A stretch of DNA of 6,345 bases. Origin: Nitrospina sp. (GTDB lineage Bacteria; Nitrospinota; Nitrospinia; Nitrospinales; VA-1). The position numbers and the translations under genes were made by a program. The stretch spans positions 1-6,345 of the forward strand of contig JABGTQ010000332.1 in assembly GCA_018647025.1 (NCBI GenBank). The letters are read 5' to 3'. Within the stretch, counting starts at the first letter, position 1; each line of letters begins with the position of its first letter. Below, in pieces: positions 1 to 5,381 of this stretch. Below the pieces are notes generated by a model, which saw only the letters and a program-made list of their open reading frames with translations, was not told where the DNA came from and searched no databases.

Positions 1-102
1 TTCCATAATCAACTGCTTTACTTTAAGATTACAAGAAATTCATGAAAACAATACCCTAATCTCTATCGCAAATCAATTTTCTAAAGGTTTTAGCTCTTAA
101 AG

Positions 103-630
103 TCAGAGCGCTTTAAAAAGTGGATACTTGGCATCTTTTTCAGAAAGAATTGGATCTTTGGCAGGCCAGTCAATTGCTAAATCTGGATCATTCCACAGAA
201 TACCGGCTTCATTTTCCGGGGAGTAATAATTTGAGCACTTATATAAAACTTCCGCCGACTCACTAAGCACACAAAACCCATGGGCAAAACCTACAGGAAT
301 ATACAGCTGAAGACTGTTTGCTTCGGAGAGTGAGAGCCCCCACCACTTGCCATAACTAGCGGAATCCCTACGAATATCTACTGCAACATCAAATATCTCC
401 CCTTTAGTCACCCTTACCAGTTTATCTTGCCCAGATTTTACCTGATAATGAAGCCCCCTTAGCACGCCCTTTTTAGAAACTGAGTGATTATCTTGAACAA
501 ATCGGGAGGACATCCCATGTGCCTGATATCTACTCTCAGAATAGACCTCATAAAACATTCCACGTGGGTCTTCGAAAACTTTAGGTTTTATAATGAGTAG
601 TCCTTCAATGGGGGTTTTGCTTACTTGCAT
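103..630 (-). CDS. rfbC: dTDP-4-dehydrorhamnose 3,5-epimerase (RmlC/RfbC)
   Basis: Cupin-fold epimerase that inverts C3 and C5 of dTDP-4-keto-6-deoxyglucose, the third step of dTDP-L-rhamnose synthesis in the cytoplasm; rhamnose then goes into O-antigen or other surface glycans. The 175 residues are close to the usual 180-190 and cover the whole family. Visible motifs are FEDPRGMF (19-26), QDNHSVSKKGVLRGLHYQ (46-63), KLVRVTKGEIFDVAVDIRR (70-88), IPVGFAHGF (111-119), AEVLYKCSNYYSPENE (126-141) and WNDPDLAIDWP (146-156), then LSEKD (162-166). By family knowledge H61 is the catalytic base, Y130 the likely acid, and D166 the Asp partner. The start is supported by AAAGG nine bases upstream (640-644 on the plus strand). 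It lies 153 bases downstream of the methyltransferase gene on the same strand. No rmlA, rmlB or rmlD is inside the window; they may lie to the left. Identity is secure. Confidence 0.95.
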   Translation of the reverse strand: MQVSKTPIEGLLIIKPKVFEDPRGMFYEVYSESRYQAHGMSSRFVQDNHSVSKKGVLRGLHYQVKSGQDKLVRVTKGEIFDVAVDIRRDSASYGKWWGLSLSEANSLQLYIPVGFAHGFCVLSESAEVLYKCSNYYSPENEAGILWNDPDLAIDWPAKDPILSEKDAKYPLFKAL

Positions 631-639
631 TAAAAAATG

Positions 640-644
640 CCTTT
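640..644 (-). promoter_or_regulatory. Ribosome binding site of rfbC
   Basis: The minus strand reads AAAGG nine bases before the ATG at 630. Just upstream is a six-base inverted repeat, TGTATT/AATACA, with a four-base loop (652-667), which could form a small hairpin in the rfbC leader. I see no convincing promoter between rfbC and the methyltransferase gene, although a TACAAT -10-like hexamer (650-655, minus) lacks a good -35 partner. Confidence 0.55.
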
Positions 645-758
645 GAAAAATTGTATTCTAAAATACAGCTACTGTTTTATACTTTATCCTGCATGCAAAT
701 TCACAAATTCTTCTACAAAACTCAAGTTTAAGAAAATACAAGAAGACAAATCTCTGAT

Positions 759-774
759 GCTCCTTTTTTGGAGC
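759..774 (-). repeat. Small inverted repeat after the methyltransferase gene
   Basis: GCTCC (759-763) and GGAGC (770-774) form a five-base-pair stem with a six-base homopolymer loop (A6 in the minus-strand transcript). It lies about ten bases past the methyltransferase stop codon. No T-tract follows on the minus strand, so it does not meet the usual criteria for an intrinsic terminator. It may act as a weak 3'-end stabiliser or mean nothing. Confidence 0.3.
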
Positions 775-783
775 GATTACAAA

Positions 784-1548
784 TTATTTCAGCGTACCGA
801 CGACCAATATGTGTCTAAATAAGTAACGTGAGGGAGGAAAGACCCTAATCAAAGTGCGATCAAGATTAAACCCTAATCTGGTCAACCAATTATCAGGGCT
901 ATCAAAAAAGACACCTGAAGCTACTCCTAAAGGAACTGAAAGTAGCTCTTCATAGTAATGACGTGTGTTGAACCTTTCCCCCAACTCAGCAAGCTCTTTA
1001 AACATAAGTGGTTTTTCGTCATCTGTGCGGGCAAAAGGTGTCATCAACCTCACTAACTTTCCTACCGGGTTAATTCCTAGTGGTTCTGCAAATAAAATTT
1101 TTCCCCCAGGCTTTAGGACCCGACAAATCTCATCCAACGCCCGATTATAATCTAAGTGGTGGAGAATAGCACAACCATAAACAAAATCAAAAGACTCGTC
1201 TTCAAACTCTAGATTATGAGCATCCATTAAATGAAAATGTGGTTTGACCTTCGAAAAGGGTGCATTCTTTTTACCATGATTGATTTCTTCTTGAGAAATA
1301 TTAATGCAGTGCAAGTTAGCCGGTCTAATATCATTTTCCTCAATCCAACCTTTCCATGATATCGACCCCATCTCTAACACATTTTTCCCTTGTGCATCCT
1401 TCAGTTCATTGCGAATAATTTGATTTCTCCATTGCAAGAACAAGTAAGAGGTATGCTCAAAGATTCGCATGTAACCATCTCTTCTCAGCCCTTCATTAAA
1501 TGCCTCTTGTTCCCTTTGGACTCTGGAAGAAAGTGGTCCCTCTAGCAT
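784..1548 (-). CDS. Class I SAM-dependent methyltransferase (Methyltransf_11-like)
   Basis: Probable small-molecule or glycan methyltransferase, 254 residues. The Rossmann core runs from about residue 55 to 160. VLEMGS (57-62) is the motif I strand, D109-A110 in MDAHNLEF sits where the adenine-contact acid is expected, SFDFVYGCAILHHL (119-132) is motif post-II, and RVLKPGGKILFAEP (143-156) is the widely conserved motif III hairpin. Motif I is unusual: it continues as ISWKGW rather than the normal G-x-G-x-G loop, so the SAM-binding turn is atypical. An N-terminal helical cap (about 1-50) and a C-terminal tail rich in aromatics and arginine (about 215-254) could contact the acceptor or the membrane. 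The substrate cannot be read from sequence; the neighbouring rfbC suggests a surface sugar or a lipid-linked intermediate. A strong TGAGGT site seven bases upstream fixes the start. It is divergent from hisA and probably the first gene leftwards. Confidence 0.87.
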   Translation of the reverse strand: MLEGPLSSRVQREQEAFNEGLRRDGYMRIFEHTSYLFLQWRNQIIRNELKDAQGKNVLEMGSISWKGWIEENDIRPANLHCINISQEEINHGKKNAPFSKVKPHFHLMDAHNLEFEDESFDFVYGCAILHHLDYNRALDEICRVLKPGGKILFAEPLGINPVGKLVRLMTPFARTDDEKPLMFKELAELGERFNTRHYYEELLSVPLGVASGVFFDSPDNWLTRLGFNLDRTLIRVFPPSRYLFRHILVVGTLK

Positions 1549-1553
1549 TCTAT

Positions 1554-1558
1554 GACCT
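1554..1558 (-). promoter_or_regulatory. Ribosome binding site of the methyltransferase gene
   Basis: The minus strand reads GAGGT, with GAGG ending seven bases before the ATG at 1548. This is one of only two strong Shine-Dalgarno sequences among the seven genes here, the other being that of the flagellin. Confidence 0.75.
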
Positions 1559-1632
1559 CACAAAAAAATAACGACTTATGACTAAATATTGTTTAGCGCT
1601 TCAGTACATTAATATGCCTAAAAATCTACATT

Positions 1633-1661
1633 ATTACAAATAGATAAAACTGGGATATAAT
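1633..1661 (+). promoter_or_regulatory. Possible sigma-70 promoter for hisA-hisF
   Basis: A perfect TATAAT (1656-1661) lies 17 bases downstream of ATTACA (1633-1638, four of six matches to TTGACA). Transcription would start near 1668, giving a leader of about 145 bases before hisA. The AT-rich background makes chance matches likely. An alternative is a much closer start driven by TAAAAT at 1802-1807. Confidence 0.4.
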
Positions 1662-1813
1662 ATGAAAATTTATAGTAATCAGACCTAATAAAAAAACTCC
1701 TTCACAACCTAAATCTGATATTATTCATTCTTCACTTTTTTCTTCGAATACTCTCTTTAAATCAGTAAAAAGAGCATTCATAAAATATTATTCGACTTTA
1801 TTAAAATCTGTCT

Positions 1814-2548
1814 ATGAAAATTATTCCCGCTGTCGACATTAAAAAAGGCCGTTGTGTGCGCTTATCGCAAGGAATGGCTGACCAGGAAACCGTATACTCT
1901 GATGACCCAGTTGCTATGGCTTGTCACTGGGATGAAGAGGGAGCCTCTCTTATACATATCGTAGACTTGGATGGTGCCTTTGAAGGGCAACCCGCCAATG
2001 CTGAAATTGTAAAAAATATTATATACAACAGTTCGGTCGACATTCAGGTAGGAGGCGGAATTCGCAGTCTTAAGACGATAGAGCAATATATTAACGCTGG
2101 CGCCTATAGGATAATTTTAGGAACTATTGCTTATAAAGAACCAGAATTTGTCGCCAGTGCATGCAAAGAATTTCCTGGCAAAATTATCGTTGGCATTGAT
2201 GCCCGTGACGGTAATGTTGCCTTTAATGGGTGGGTCGAAGTTTCGGATCAACGTGCCACTGACTTGGCAAAAAACCTCGAATCCTCAGGTGTTGCAGGAT
2301 ACATCTTTACTGATATTAGCCGTGATGGAATGCTTCAAGGTCCCAATCTGAAAAGCATTAAAGAGTTCTCTGAAAGTACGAGCCTTCCAGTGATCGCATC
2401 CGGAGGAGTCGGCAAACTAAAAGATATAGAAGATCTGCTGGCACTTGAGCCCAACGGTGTAGAAGGAATTATAACGGGAAAAGCACTATATGATAAAAGT
2501 TTTACCTATGCGCAAACTCTGCAACTATTGAATCTCCATGCTGGCTAA
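1814..2548 (+). CDS. hisA: ProFAR isomerase HisA (phosphoribosylformimino-AICAR-P isomerase)
   Basis: Converts ProFAR to PRFAR by an Amadori rearrangement, the fourth step of histidine biosynthesis, in the cytoplasm. The 244 residues form a complete (beta/alpha)8 barrel of normal length. The N-terminus [20 protein letters not shown] is canonical and fixes the start. D8 and D129 (in VGIDARDG) match the general acid/base pair known for the family. Phosphate-binding segments are VGGGIRS (79-85), with LGT (102-104) close after it, and ASGGVG (195-200). [13 protein letters not shown] (166-178) is a further signature. No Shine-Dalgarno sequence is visible: the 14 bases before ATG read TTAAAATCTGTCT-like with no purine run. 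The 3' end overlaps hisF by 11 bases, so the two are cotranscribed and probably translationally coupled. A role in histidine synthesis is more likely than a secondary-metabolite role because both active-site Asp residues and all motifs are intact. Confidence 0.97.
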   Translation: MKIIPAVDIKKGRCVRLSQGMADQETVYSDDPVAMACHWDEEGASLIHIVDLDGAFEGQPANAEIVKNIIYNSSVDIQVGGGIRSLKTIEQYINAGAYRIILGTIAYKEPEFVASACKEFPGKIIVGIDARDGNVAFNGWVEVSDQRATDLAKNLESSGVAGYIFTDISRDGMLQGPNLKSIKEFSESTSLPVIASGGVGKLKDIEDLLALEPNGVEGIITGKALYDKSFTYAQTLQLLNLHAG

Positions 2549-3374
2549 AAGAATCATTCCCTGTTTGGACGTTAAAGACGGAAGAGTCGTTAAAGGTATT
2601 AATTTTGTTAACTTACGTGATGCCGGGGATCCGGTGGAAGTTGCCGCAGCGTATGAAAAAGAAGGAGCCGATGAGCTAACATTTCTTGACATTACTGCAT
2701 CTCACGAAAAACGAAGTATCATTTTGGATATTGTCGCACGCACTGCAGAAAAAGTTTTCATGCCATTGACGGTGGGAGGCGGAGTAAGAAGTCTGGATGA
2801 CATACGAAACCTTCTGAACTCAGGTGCAGACAAGGTCGCCATCAATACAGCCGCTGTAAACAACCCAGAATTCGTCCGGATCGCTTCCAAGCGGTTTGGA
2901 AGTCAATGTATTGTGGTTGCCATCGATGCAAAACGAATCGACTCTACTCTCAAGTCTGCTAACTCTAATTTAGAGTGGTGTGAACTCCACCCCGAACTAT
3001 TTCTAACCGGTAATGAATCCGGTCTCTCGTTTGAAGTTTATACTCACGGCGGAAGAAATCGTACAGGCATAAATGTTTTGCACTGGGCTAAACTTATGGA
3101 AACTTATGGAGCGGGAGAAATTCTCCTTACAAGCATGGACTGCGATGGGACTAAAAAAGGCTACGACCTAAAGCTCAACCGAACCATATCTGAATCGTTA
3201 ACAATCCCTCTCATAGCTTCCGGCGGAGCTGGGACACTGGATCACCTTTTTGAAGGTATCACTGAAGGCAAGGCAGACGCCGTTTTAGCTGCATCTATTT
3301 TTCACTTTAAGGAGTTCACGATCGAGGAAACAAAAAGATATTTAAAGTCAAAGGGAATTCCGGTCCGCATATAA
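2538..3374 (+). CDS. hisF: Imidazole glycerol phosphate synthase cyclase subunit HisF, with an enlarged loop
   Basis: Uses ammonia channelled from the HisH glutaminase to turn PRFAR into imidazole glycerol phosphate and AICAR. Motifs are complete: [20 protein letters not shown] at the start, DITAS (51-55), VGGGVRS (79-85), VAIDAKR (127-133), THGGRNRTG (169-177), [15 protein letters not shown] (about 196-210) and ASGGAG near residue 227. D11 and D130 are the known catalytic pair. At 278 residues it is about 20-25 longer than most HisF proteins. The extra sequence is a single block at about 136-163, between the strand ending in D130 and the THGG segment, where ordinary members have only a few residues. 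Its start overlaps the end of hisA by 11 bases and has no clear ribosome site, suggesting coupling. hisH is not in the window. A HisF paralogue in sugar amidination is possible but less likely next to hisA. Confidence 0.95.
   Translation: MLAKRIIPCLDVKDGRVVKGINFVNLRDAGDPVEVAAAYEKEGADELTFLDITASHEKRSIILDIVARTAEKVFMPLTVGGGVRSLDDIRNLLNSGADKVAINTAAVNNPEFVRIASKRFGSQCIVVAIDAKRIDSTLKSANSNLEWCELHPELFLTGNESGLSFEVYTHGGRNRTGINVLHWAKLMETYGAGEILLTSMDCDGTKKGYDLKLNRTISESLTIPLIASGGAGTLDHLFEGITEGKADAVLAASIFHFKEFTIEETKRYLKSKGIPVRI
2963..3023 (+). repeat. Cluster of three small inverted repeats inside hisF
   Basis: Within the DNA for the extra HisF loop lie CTCTAA/TTAGAG (2963-2968 and 2970-2975, one-base centre), GTGG/CCAC (2975-2978 and 2987-2990), and ACCGG/CCGGT (3006-3010 and 3019-3023). 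All three are perfect and follow one another. The stems are short, so chance cannot be excluded. The coincidence with the protein insertion is the reason to list them. Confidence 0.4.
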
Positions 3375-3389
3375 AGTCCAGCATCATCA

Positions 3390-4307
3390 TTATAAGACAC
3401 CGCAGTTTTCAAATTCGAGAGTTTTAGTTTTCGTATCCAGCTTAGCCTCAACACCCATCGGCAGAGTAAGCATCTCTCGTCCATGCCCCGACGGAAAATC
3501 CGTTACAATTGGAAAAGAGTTGCCTGCGAAAACTTCTTTCAAAATTTCCTTGAAAGAACCATTGCTTTTCTTGGAGGGCTGGCAATTGACCATTTCTCCA
3601 AAAACAATTCCGCGAATTCCTCTAAACTTTCCAGCCTGTTTTAAATGCCAAAGCATTCCGTCAATTTTATAAATTGGTTCATTAACATCTTCGAGCAAAA
3701 GAATTTTGTTGCGTGTCCTAATTTCCCATGGAGTCCCTAGAGATCGACATAATAAAGTAAGGCAACCACCTATCAACTTACCTTCTCCAACTCCTGGCCT
3801 AAAGATACGTGCTTCTTTTGCAGTCAATCGTTTACCTGCTTTATTTCCCAAAAGAATCCTACCAAACTGGCGTTTTGATTTTGTCATCGGGTAACGCCCA
3901 AAATTTCCTGCTATCATAGGTCCGTGAAATGTAACCATCGAACACTGCTGAACAAGAAACAAAATAAGAAGAGTGATATCACTAGAACCCACAAAAACTT
4001 TGGGGTTCTTACTAATAATGGAAGGATTTAACTTGGGAAGGACGCGGTTAACTCCATACCCACCTCGCGCGCAAAAAATACCTCTTATTTCAGGATTTCT
4101 AAAAAAATCGTGCAGATCCTTAGTCCTCTGTGCATCTGTCCCTGCCAGATAACGATCCTTCTCGTATATGTGTTCGGCAAGCACGGGGCAAAACCCCATT
4201 CGCTCGATCACACTCAATCCTTTTTCCAAAGTTTTTTGATCAACCGGTCCCGCCGGTGCAACGATACCTACCCTATCTCCCTTCTTTAACTTTTTAGGAT
4301 ATTTCAT
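3390..4307 (-). CDS. ldcA: Murein tetrapeptide (L,D-) carboxypeptidase, peptidase family S66
   Basis: Cytoplasmic serine peptidase that removes the terminal D-alanine from murein tetrapeptides during peptidoglycan recycling. The 305 residues span the full family. The start MKYPKKLKKGDRVGIVAPAGP (1-21) is typical. YLAGTDAQRTKDLHDFF (53-69) and CARGGYGVNRVLP (79-91) are family signatures. The nucleophile is S109 in GSSDIT (the G-x-S-D motif), with E206 in LLLEDVNEP and H275 in SGHGRE completing the Ser-Glu-His triad known from Pseudomonas LdcA. No signal peptide is visible, in line with a cytoplasmic enzyme. The S66 family also includes the microcin C resistance protein MccF, but its length and motifs fit LdcA and no microcin genes are near. 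It converges on hisF with a 15-base gap and no visible terminator. It has no clear Shine-Dalgarno sequence. Confidence 0.93.
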   Translation of the reverse strand: MKYPKKLKKGDRVGIVAPAGPVDQKTLEKGLSVIERMGFCPVLAEHIYEKDRYLAGTDAQRTKDLHDFFRNPEIRGIFCARGGYGVNRVLPKLNPSIISKNPKVFVGSSDITLLILFLVQQCSMVTFHGPMIAGNFGRYPMTKSKRQFGRILLGNKAGKRLTAKEARIFRPGVGEGKLIGGCLTLLCRSLGTPWEIRTRNKILLLEDVNEPIYKIDGMLWHLKQAGKFRGIRGIVFGEMVNCQPSKKSNGSFKEILKEVFAGNSFPIVTDFPSGHGREMLTLPMGVEAKLDTKTKTLEFENCGVL

Positions 4308-4319
4308 ATATTTTTCAGC

Positions 4320-4349
4320 ATTACAAATCTACCTGGAAATCAGTACAAT
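4320..4349. promoter_or_regulatory. Possible overlapping divergent promoters for ldcA and the spsF-like gene
   Basis: Read rightwards, ATTACA (4320-4325) is a -35-like element 18 bases from TACAAT (4344-4349), five of six matches to the -10 consensus. Read leftwards, the same two sites swap roles: TTGTAC (4343-4348) is the -35 and TGTAAT (4320-4325) the -10, with a 17-base spacer. The predicted starts are near 4356 for the spsF-like gene and near 4313 for ldcA. The latter would leave only about six leader bases, in line with the lack of a ribosome site before ldcA. Confidence 0.4.
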
Positions 4350-4380
4350 GTAACTTTTACCAAATAACCCCAATTGAACC

Positions 4381-5127
4381 ATGAGCGCTGTTACTGCTGT
4401 CCTACAAGCTAGAATGAAATCAACCCGTCTACCGGGAAAAGCCCTTTGCCCCCTAGCCGGCATACCATTGACCGAGCATATCATTAATCGAATCAAAGCG
4501 GTGACCGATTTTGATCATATTGTACTTGCTGTCCCCGATTCTCCTACTGAGGCACCTCTTATAGAAATGGCAGAACGATTAAACGTTATTATTGCCAGGG
4601 GGCCTGAAGAAGATGTTCTCGAAAGATTCCTAATTGCCGCAGATCAGGTCAAGGCCCAAAATATTGTCCGTATTTGTGGGGACAACCCATTAATCGACAG
4701 GCAATTGATGCGTCTGTTAATTCATACGCATCTAAAAGAAAATACAGATTACACAGTTACATCTGATTCTATTCCGCTAGGAACAGGAACAGAAATAGTT
4801 AAAGTCAGCGCATTAAAAAAAATTTCCAGCGTTACAATGCAAACTAAATACAGGGAGCATGTCACTACCTGGTTTCACGATAATCCCACACTTGCAGTTC
4901 AATCTCGCGTTCCAGCGCCGGTCTACCTAAGAAACAAATCTCATCGATTGACCATCGATACCAGAAATGACCTGACTCTCATGGGGAAAATTTTTAATGA
5001 GTTTTATACCCTCACCTCACCTCTTCTCGATCTTCAGAAAGTTATCCAGTTTTTGGATACTCACCCTGACATAGCCCAAATTAATGCTAATACTCCCCAA
5101 AAAAACTGGCGATCTCAGCCTAAATAA
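4381..5127 (+). CDS. SpsF-like cytidylyltransferase (CTP_transf_3 family)
   Basis: Predicted to transfer CMP from CTP to a sugar acid, activating it for a glycosyltransferase. The 248 residues match the SpsF group, named after the Bacillus spore-coat polysaccharide gene. LQARMKSTRLPGK (8-20) is the nucleotide-binding loop. GPEEDVLERF (74-83) and RICGDNPLID (97-106) follow; D101 is the expected metal ligand. IPLGTGTEIV (131-140), YREHVT (157-162) and HRLTIDTRNDL (188-198) complete the family pattern. The start is set by the conserved loop beginning at residue 6-8, but no Shine-Dalgarno sequence precedes it. SpsF-like genes often lie in surface-sugar or flagellar modification clusters, and here the next gene is flagellin. 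The exact sugar is unknown. It differs from NeuA/PseF enzymes, which begin with a PARGGSK-type motif. Confidence 0.87.
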   Translation: MSAVTAVLQARMKSTRLPGKALCPLAGIPLTEHIINRIKAVTDFDHIVLAVPDSPTEAPLIEMAERLNVIIARGPEEDVLERFLIAADQVKAQNIVRICGDNPLIDRQLMRLLIHTHLKENTDYTVTSDSIPLGTGTEIVKVSALKKISSVTMQTKYREHVTTWFHDNPTLAVQSRVPAPVYLRNKSHRLTIDTRNDLTLMGKIFNEFYTLTSPLLDLQKVIQFLDTHPDIAQINANTPQKNWRSQPK

Positions 5128-5144
5128 AAACTTTTATTTTTTTC

Positions 5145-5171
5145 TAAAGTTTCAAGTTCCTGCTCCGATAC
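5145..5171 (+). promoter_or_regulatory. Sigma-28 (FliA) promoter of the flagellin gene
   Basis: TAAAGTTT (5145-5152) matches the FliA -35 element in all eight positions. Eleven bases later TCCGATAC (5164-5171) matches six of eight bases of GCCGATAA, including the CCGATA core. The spacing is exactly that of the enteric consensus. It starts 18 bases after the stop of the spsF-like gene, so flagellin has its own late-class promoter. The predicted start near 5178 gives a leader of about 200 bases. Confidence 0.85.
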
Positions 5172-5191
5172 GCAAATTAAGCATGAGAGCA

Positions 5192-5217
5192 ACCTAATTT
5201 AGGTAGCACTTAAAGTG
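5192..5217 (+). repeat. Two adjacent perfect palindromes in the flagellin leader
   Basis: ACCTAA/TTAGGT (5192-5204) and CACTT/AAGTG (5207-5217) each have a single-base centre and sit two bases apart, about 15 bases after the predicted transcription start. With one-base loops they cannot form good RNA hairpins as such, so they are better candidates for protein-binding DNA sites, or parts of a larger fold. Confidence 0.4.
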
Positions 5218-5222
5218 ATTAA

Positions 5223-5255
5223 ATTCTAAAGGAACTAGTATGGAAATTTTAGAGT
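5223..5255 (+). promoter_or_regulatory. Leader hairpin presenting GGA motifs
   Basis: TCTAAA (5225-5230) pairs with TTTAGA (5248-5253), extended by a T-G wobble and an A-T pair on the outside and a G-U pair inside. The loop (about 5232-5246) contains GGA at 5242-5244, and another GGA at 5231-5233 sits at the loop closing. GGA in a hairpin loop is the hallmark of CsrA/RsmA binding sites. The hairpin also covers most of a five-codon mini-ORF. Confidence 0.4.
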
Positions 5256-5257
5256 AA
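5240..5257 (+). CDS. Possible five-codon leader ORF (MEILE)
   Basis: ATG at 5240 is preceded by AAAGGA (5228-5233) with a six-base gap, a better ribosome site than most full genes here have. The reading frame is M-E-I-L-E and stops with TAA at 5255-5257, whose last base is the first base of the downstream pseudoknot stem. It could be a translated upstream ORF affecting leader folding, or a chance pairing of ATG and a purine run. There is no run of one amino acid as in classical attenuators. Confidence 0.35.
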   Translation: MEILE

Positions 5258-5295
5258 GTGGGCTCGAAGAAAACCCACTCTAATAAAATTCTTCG
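5257..5295 (+). ncRNA. Predicted H-type RNA pseudoknot in the flagellin leader
   Basis: Stem 1 is AGTGGG (5257-5262) with CCCACT (5274-5279). Seven loop bases CGAAGAA (5265-5271) pair perfectly with TTCTTCG (5289-5295), forming stem 2. Connecting loops are two bases (5263-5264), two bases (5272-5273) and nine A-rich bases (5280-5288). These are the proportions of a classical H-type pseudoknot, with an A-rich third loop crossing the minor groove of stem 1. A run of six G follows (5295-5300). I do not recognise a known riboswitch class. The pairings are seen directly; that they form in the cell is inference. Confidence 0.5.
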
Positions 5296-5327
5296 GGGGG
5301 ATTTAAAGAAGCAAAAAACATAAATTA

Positions 5328-5355
5328 AAAGTTTTAAAGATAAGAATAAAACTTT
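5328..5355 (+). promoter_or_regulatory. AU-rich hairpin just before the flagellin ribosome site
   Basis: AAAGTTTTA (5328-5336) and TAAAACTTT (5347-5355) are perfect nine-base complements around a ten-base purine-rich loop. The stem ends 12 bases before GGAGG. It would keep the ribosome site single-stranded or protect the mRNA 5' region. With only one G-C pair it is weak, and AT-rich DNA yields such repeats by chance. Confidence 0.4.
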
Positions 5356-5364
5356 CCAACTCAT

Positions 5365-5380
5365 GGTGGAGGATTAGGGA
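5365..5380 (+). promoter_or_regulatory. Flagellin ribosome binding site with repeated GGA
   Basis: GGTGGAGG (5365-5372) is a strong Shine-Dalgarno sequence whose GGAGG ends nine bases before ATG at 5382. GGA occurs at 5368, 5371 and 5378, so a CsrA-type protein bound here would block ribosomes, as in the Bacillus hag leader. Confidence 0.8.
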
Positions 5381-5381
5381 A

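Larger units (their letters stand above)
1549..1813. other. Divergent intergenic spacer between the methyltransferase gene and hisA
   Basis: A 265-base, very AT-rich stretch between two genes pointing outwards. It must hold the promoters of both directions. On the plus side a TATAAT hexamer is visible (listed separately). On the minus side I could not find a -35/-10 pair with standard spacing. An imperfect inverted repeat (1751-1758 with 1767-1774, one mismatch) lies 40 bases before hisA. There is no recognisable histidine-rich leader peptide or attenuator, and no RNA gene that I can see. Confidence 0.6.

Noticed and set aside
1..102. Possible neighbouring gene at the left edge on the minus strand (ATG at 4-6 followed by GAA)
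   Set aside because: Only two codons are visible with no good ribosome site. The stretch otherwise shows just a weak CTAAA/TTTAG repeat (81-93) after rfbC without a T-tract.
637..822. A 61-codon plus-strand frame between rfbC and the methyltransferase gene
   Set aside because: It starts inside the rfbC ribosome-site region, overlaps the methyltransferase end by 39 bases on the other strand, has no ribosome site, and its Lys/Phe/Tyr-rich product looks like translated AT-rich spacer.
1662..1688. An eight-codon ORF (MKIYSNQT) in the hisA leader considered as a his attenuator peptide
   Set aside because: It contains no histidine codons, overlaps the presumed -10 element so it may not be transcribed, and no terminator/antiterminator pair follows.
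2538..3374. HisF as part of a sugar-amidination system of the WbpG/PseA-HisH-HisF type
   Set aside because: It overlaps an intact hisA and no WbpG-like amidotransferase or second glutaminase is near, so histidine biosynthesis is the simpler reading.
5123..5143. AT palindrome AATAAAA/TTTTATT followed by T residues at the end of the spsF-like gene, considered as an intrinsic terminator
   Set aside because: The stem has no G-C pair and a two-base loop, so it would be unstable; it may contribute to termination but cannot be called.
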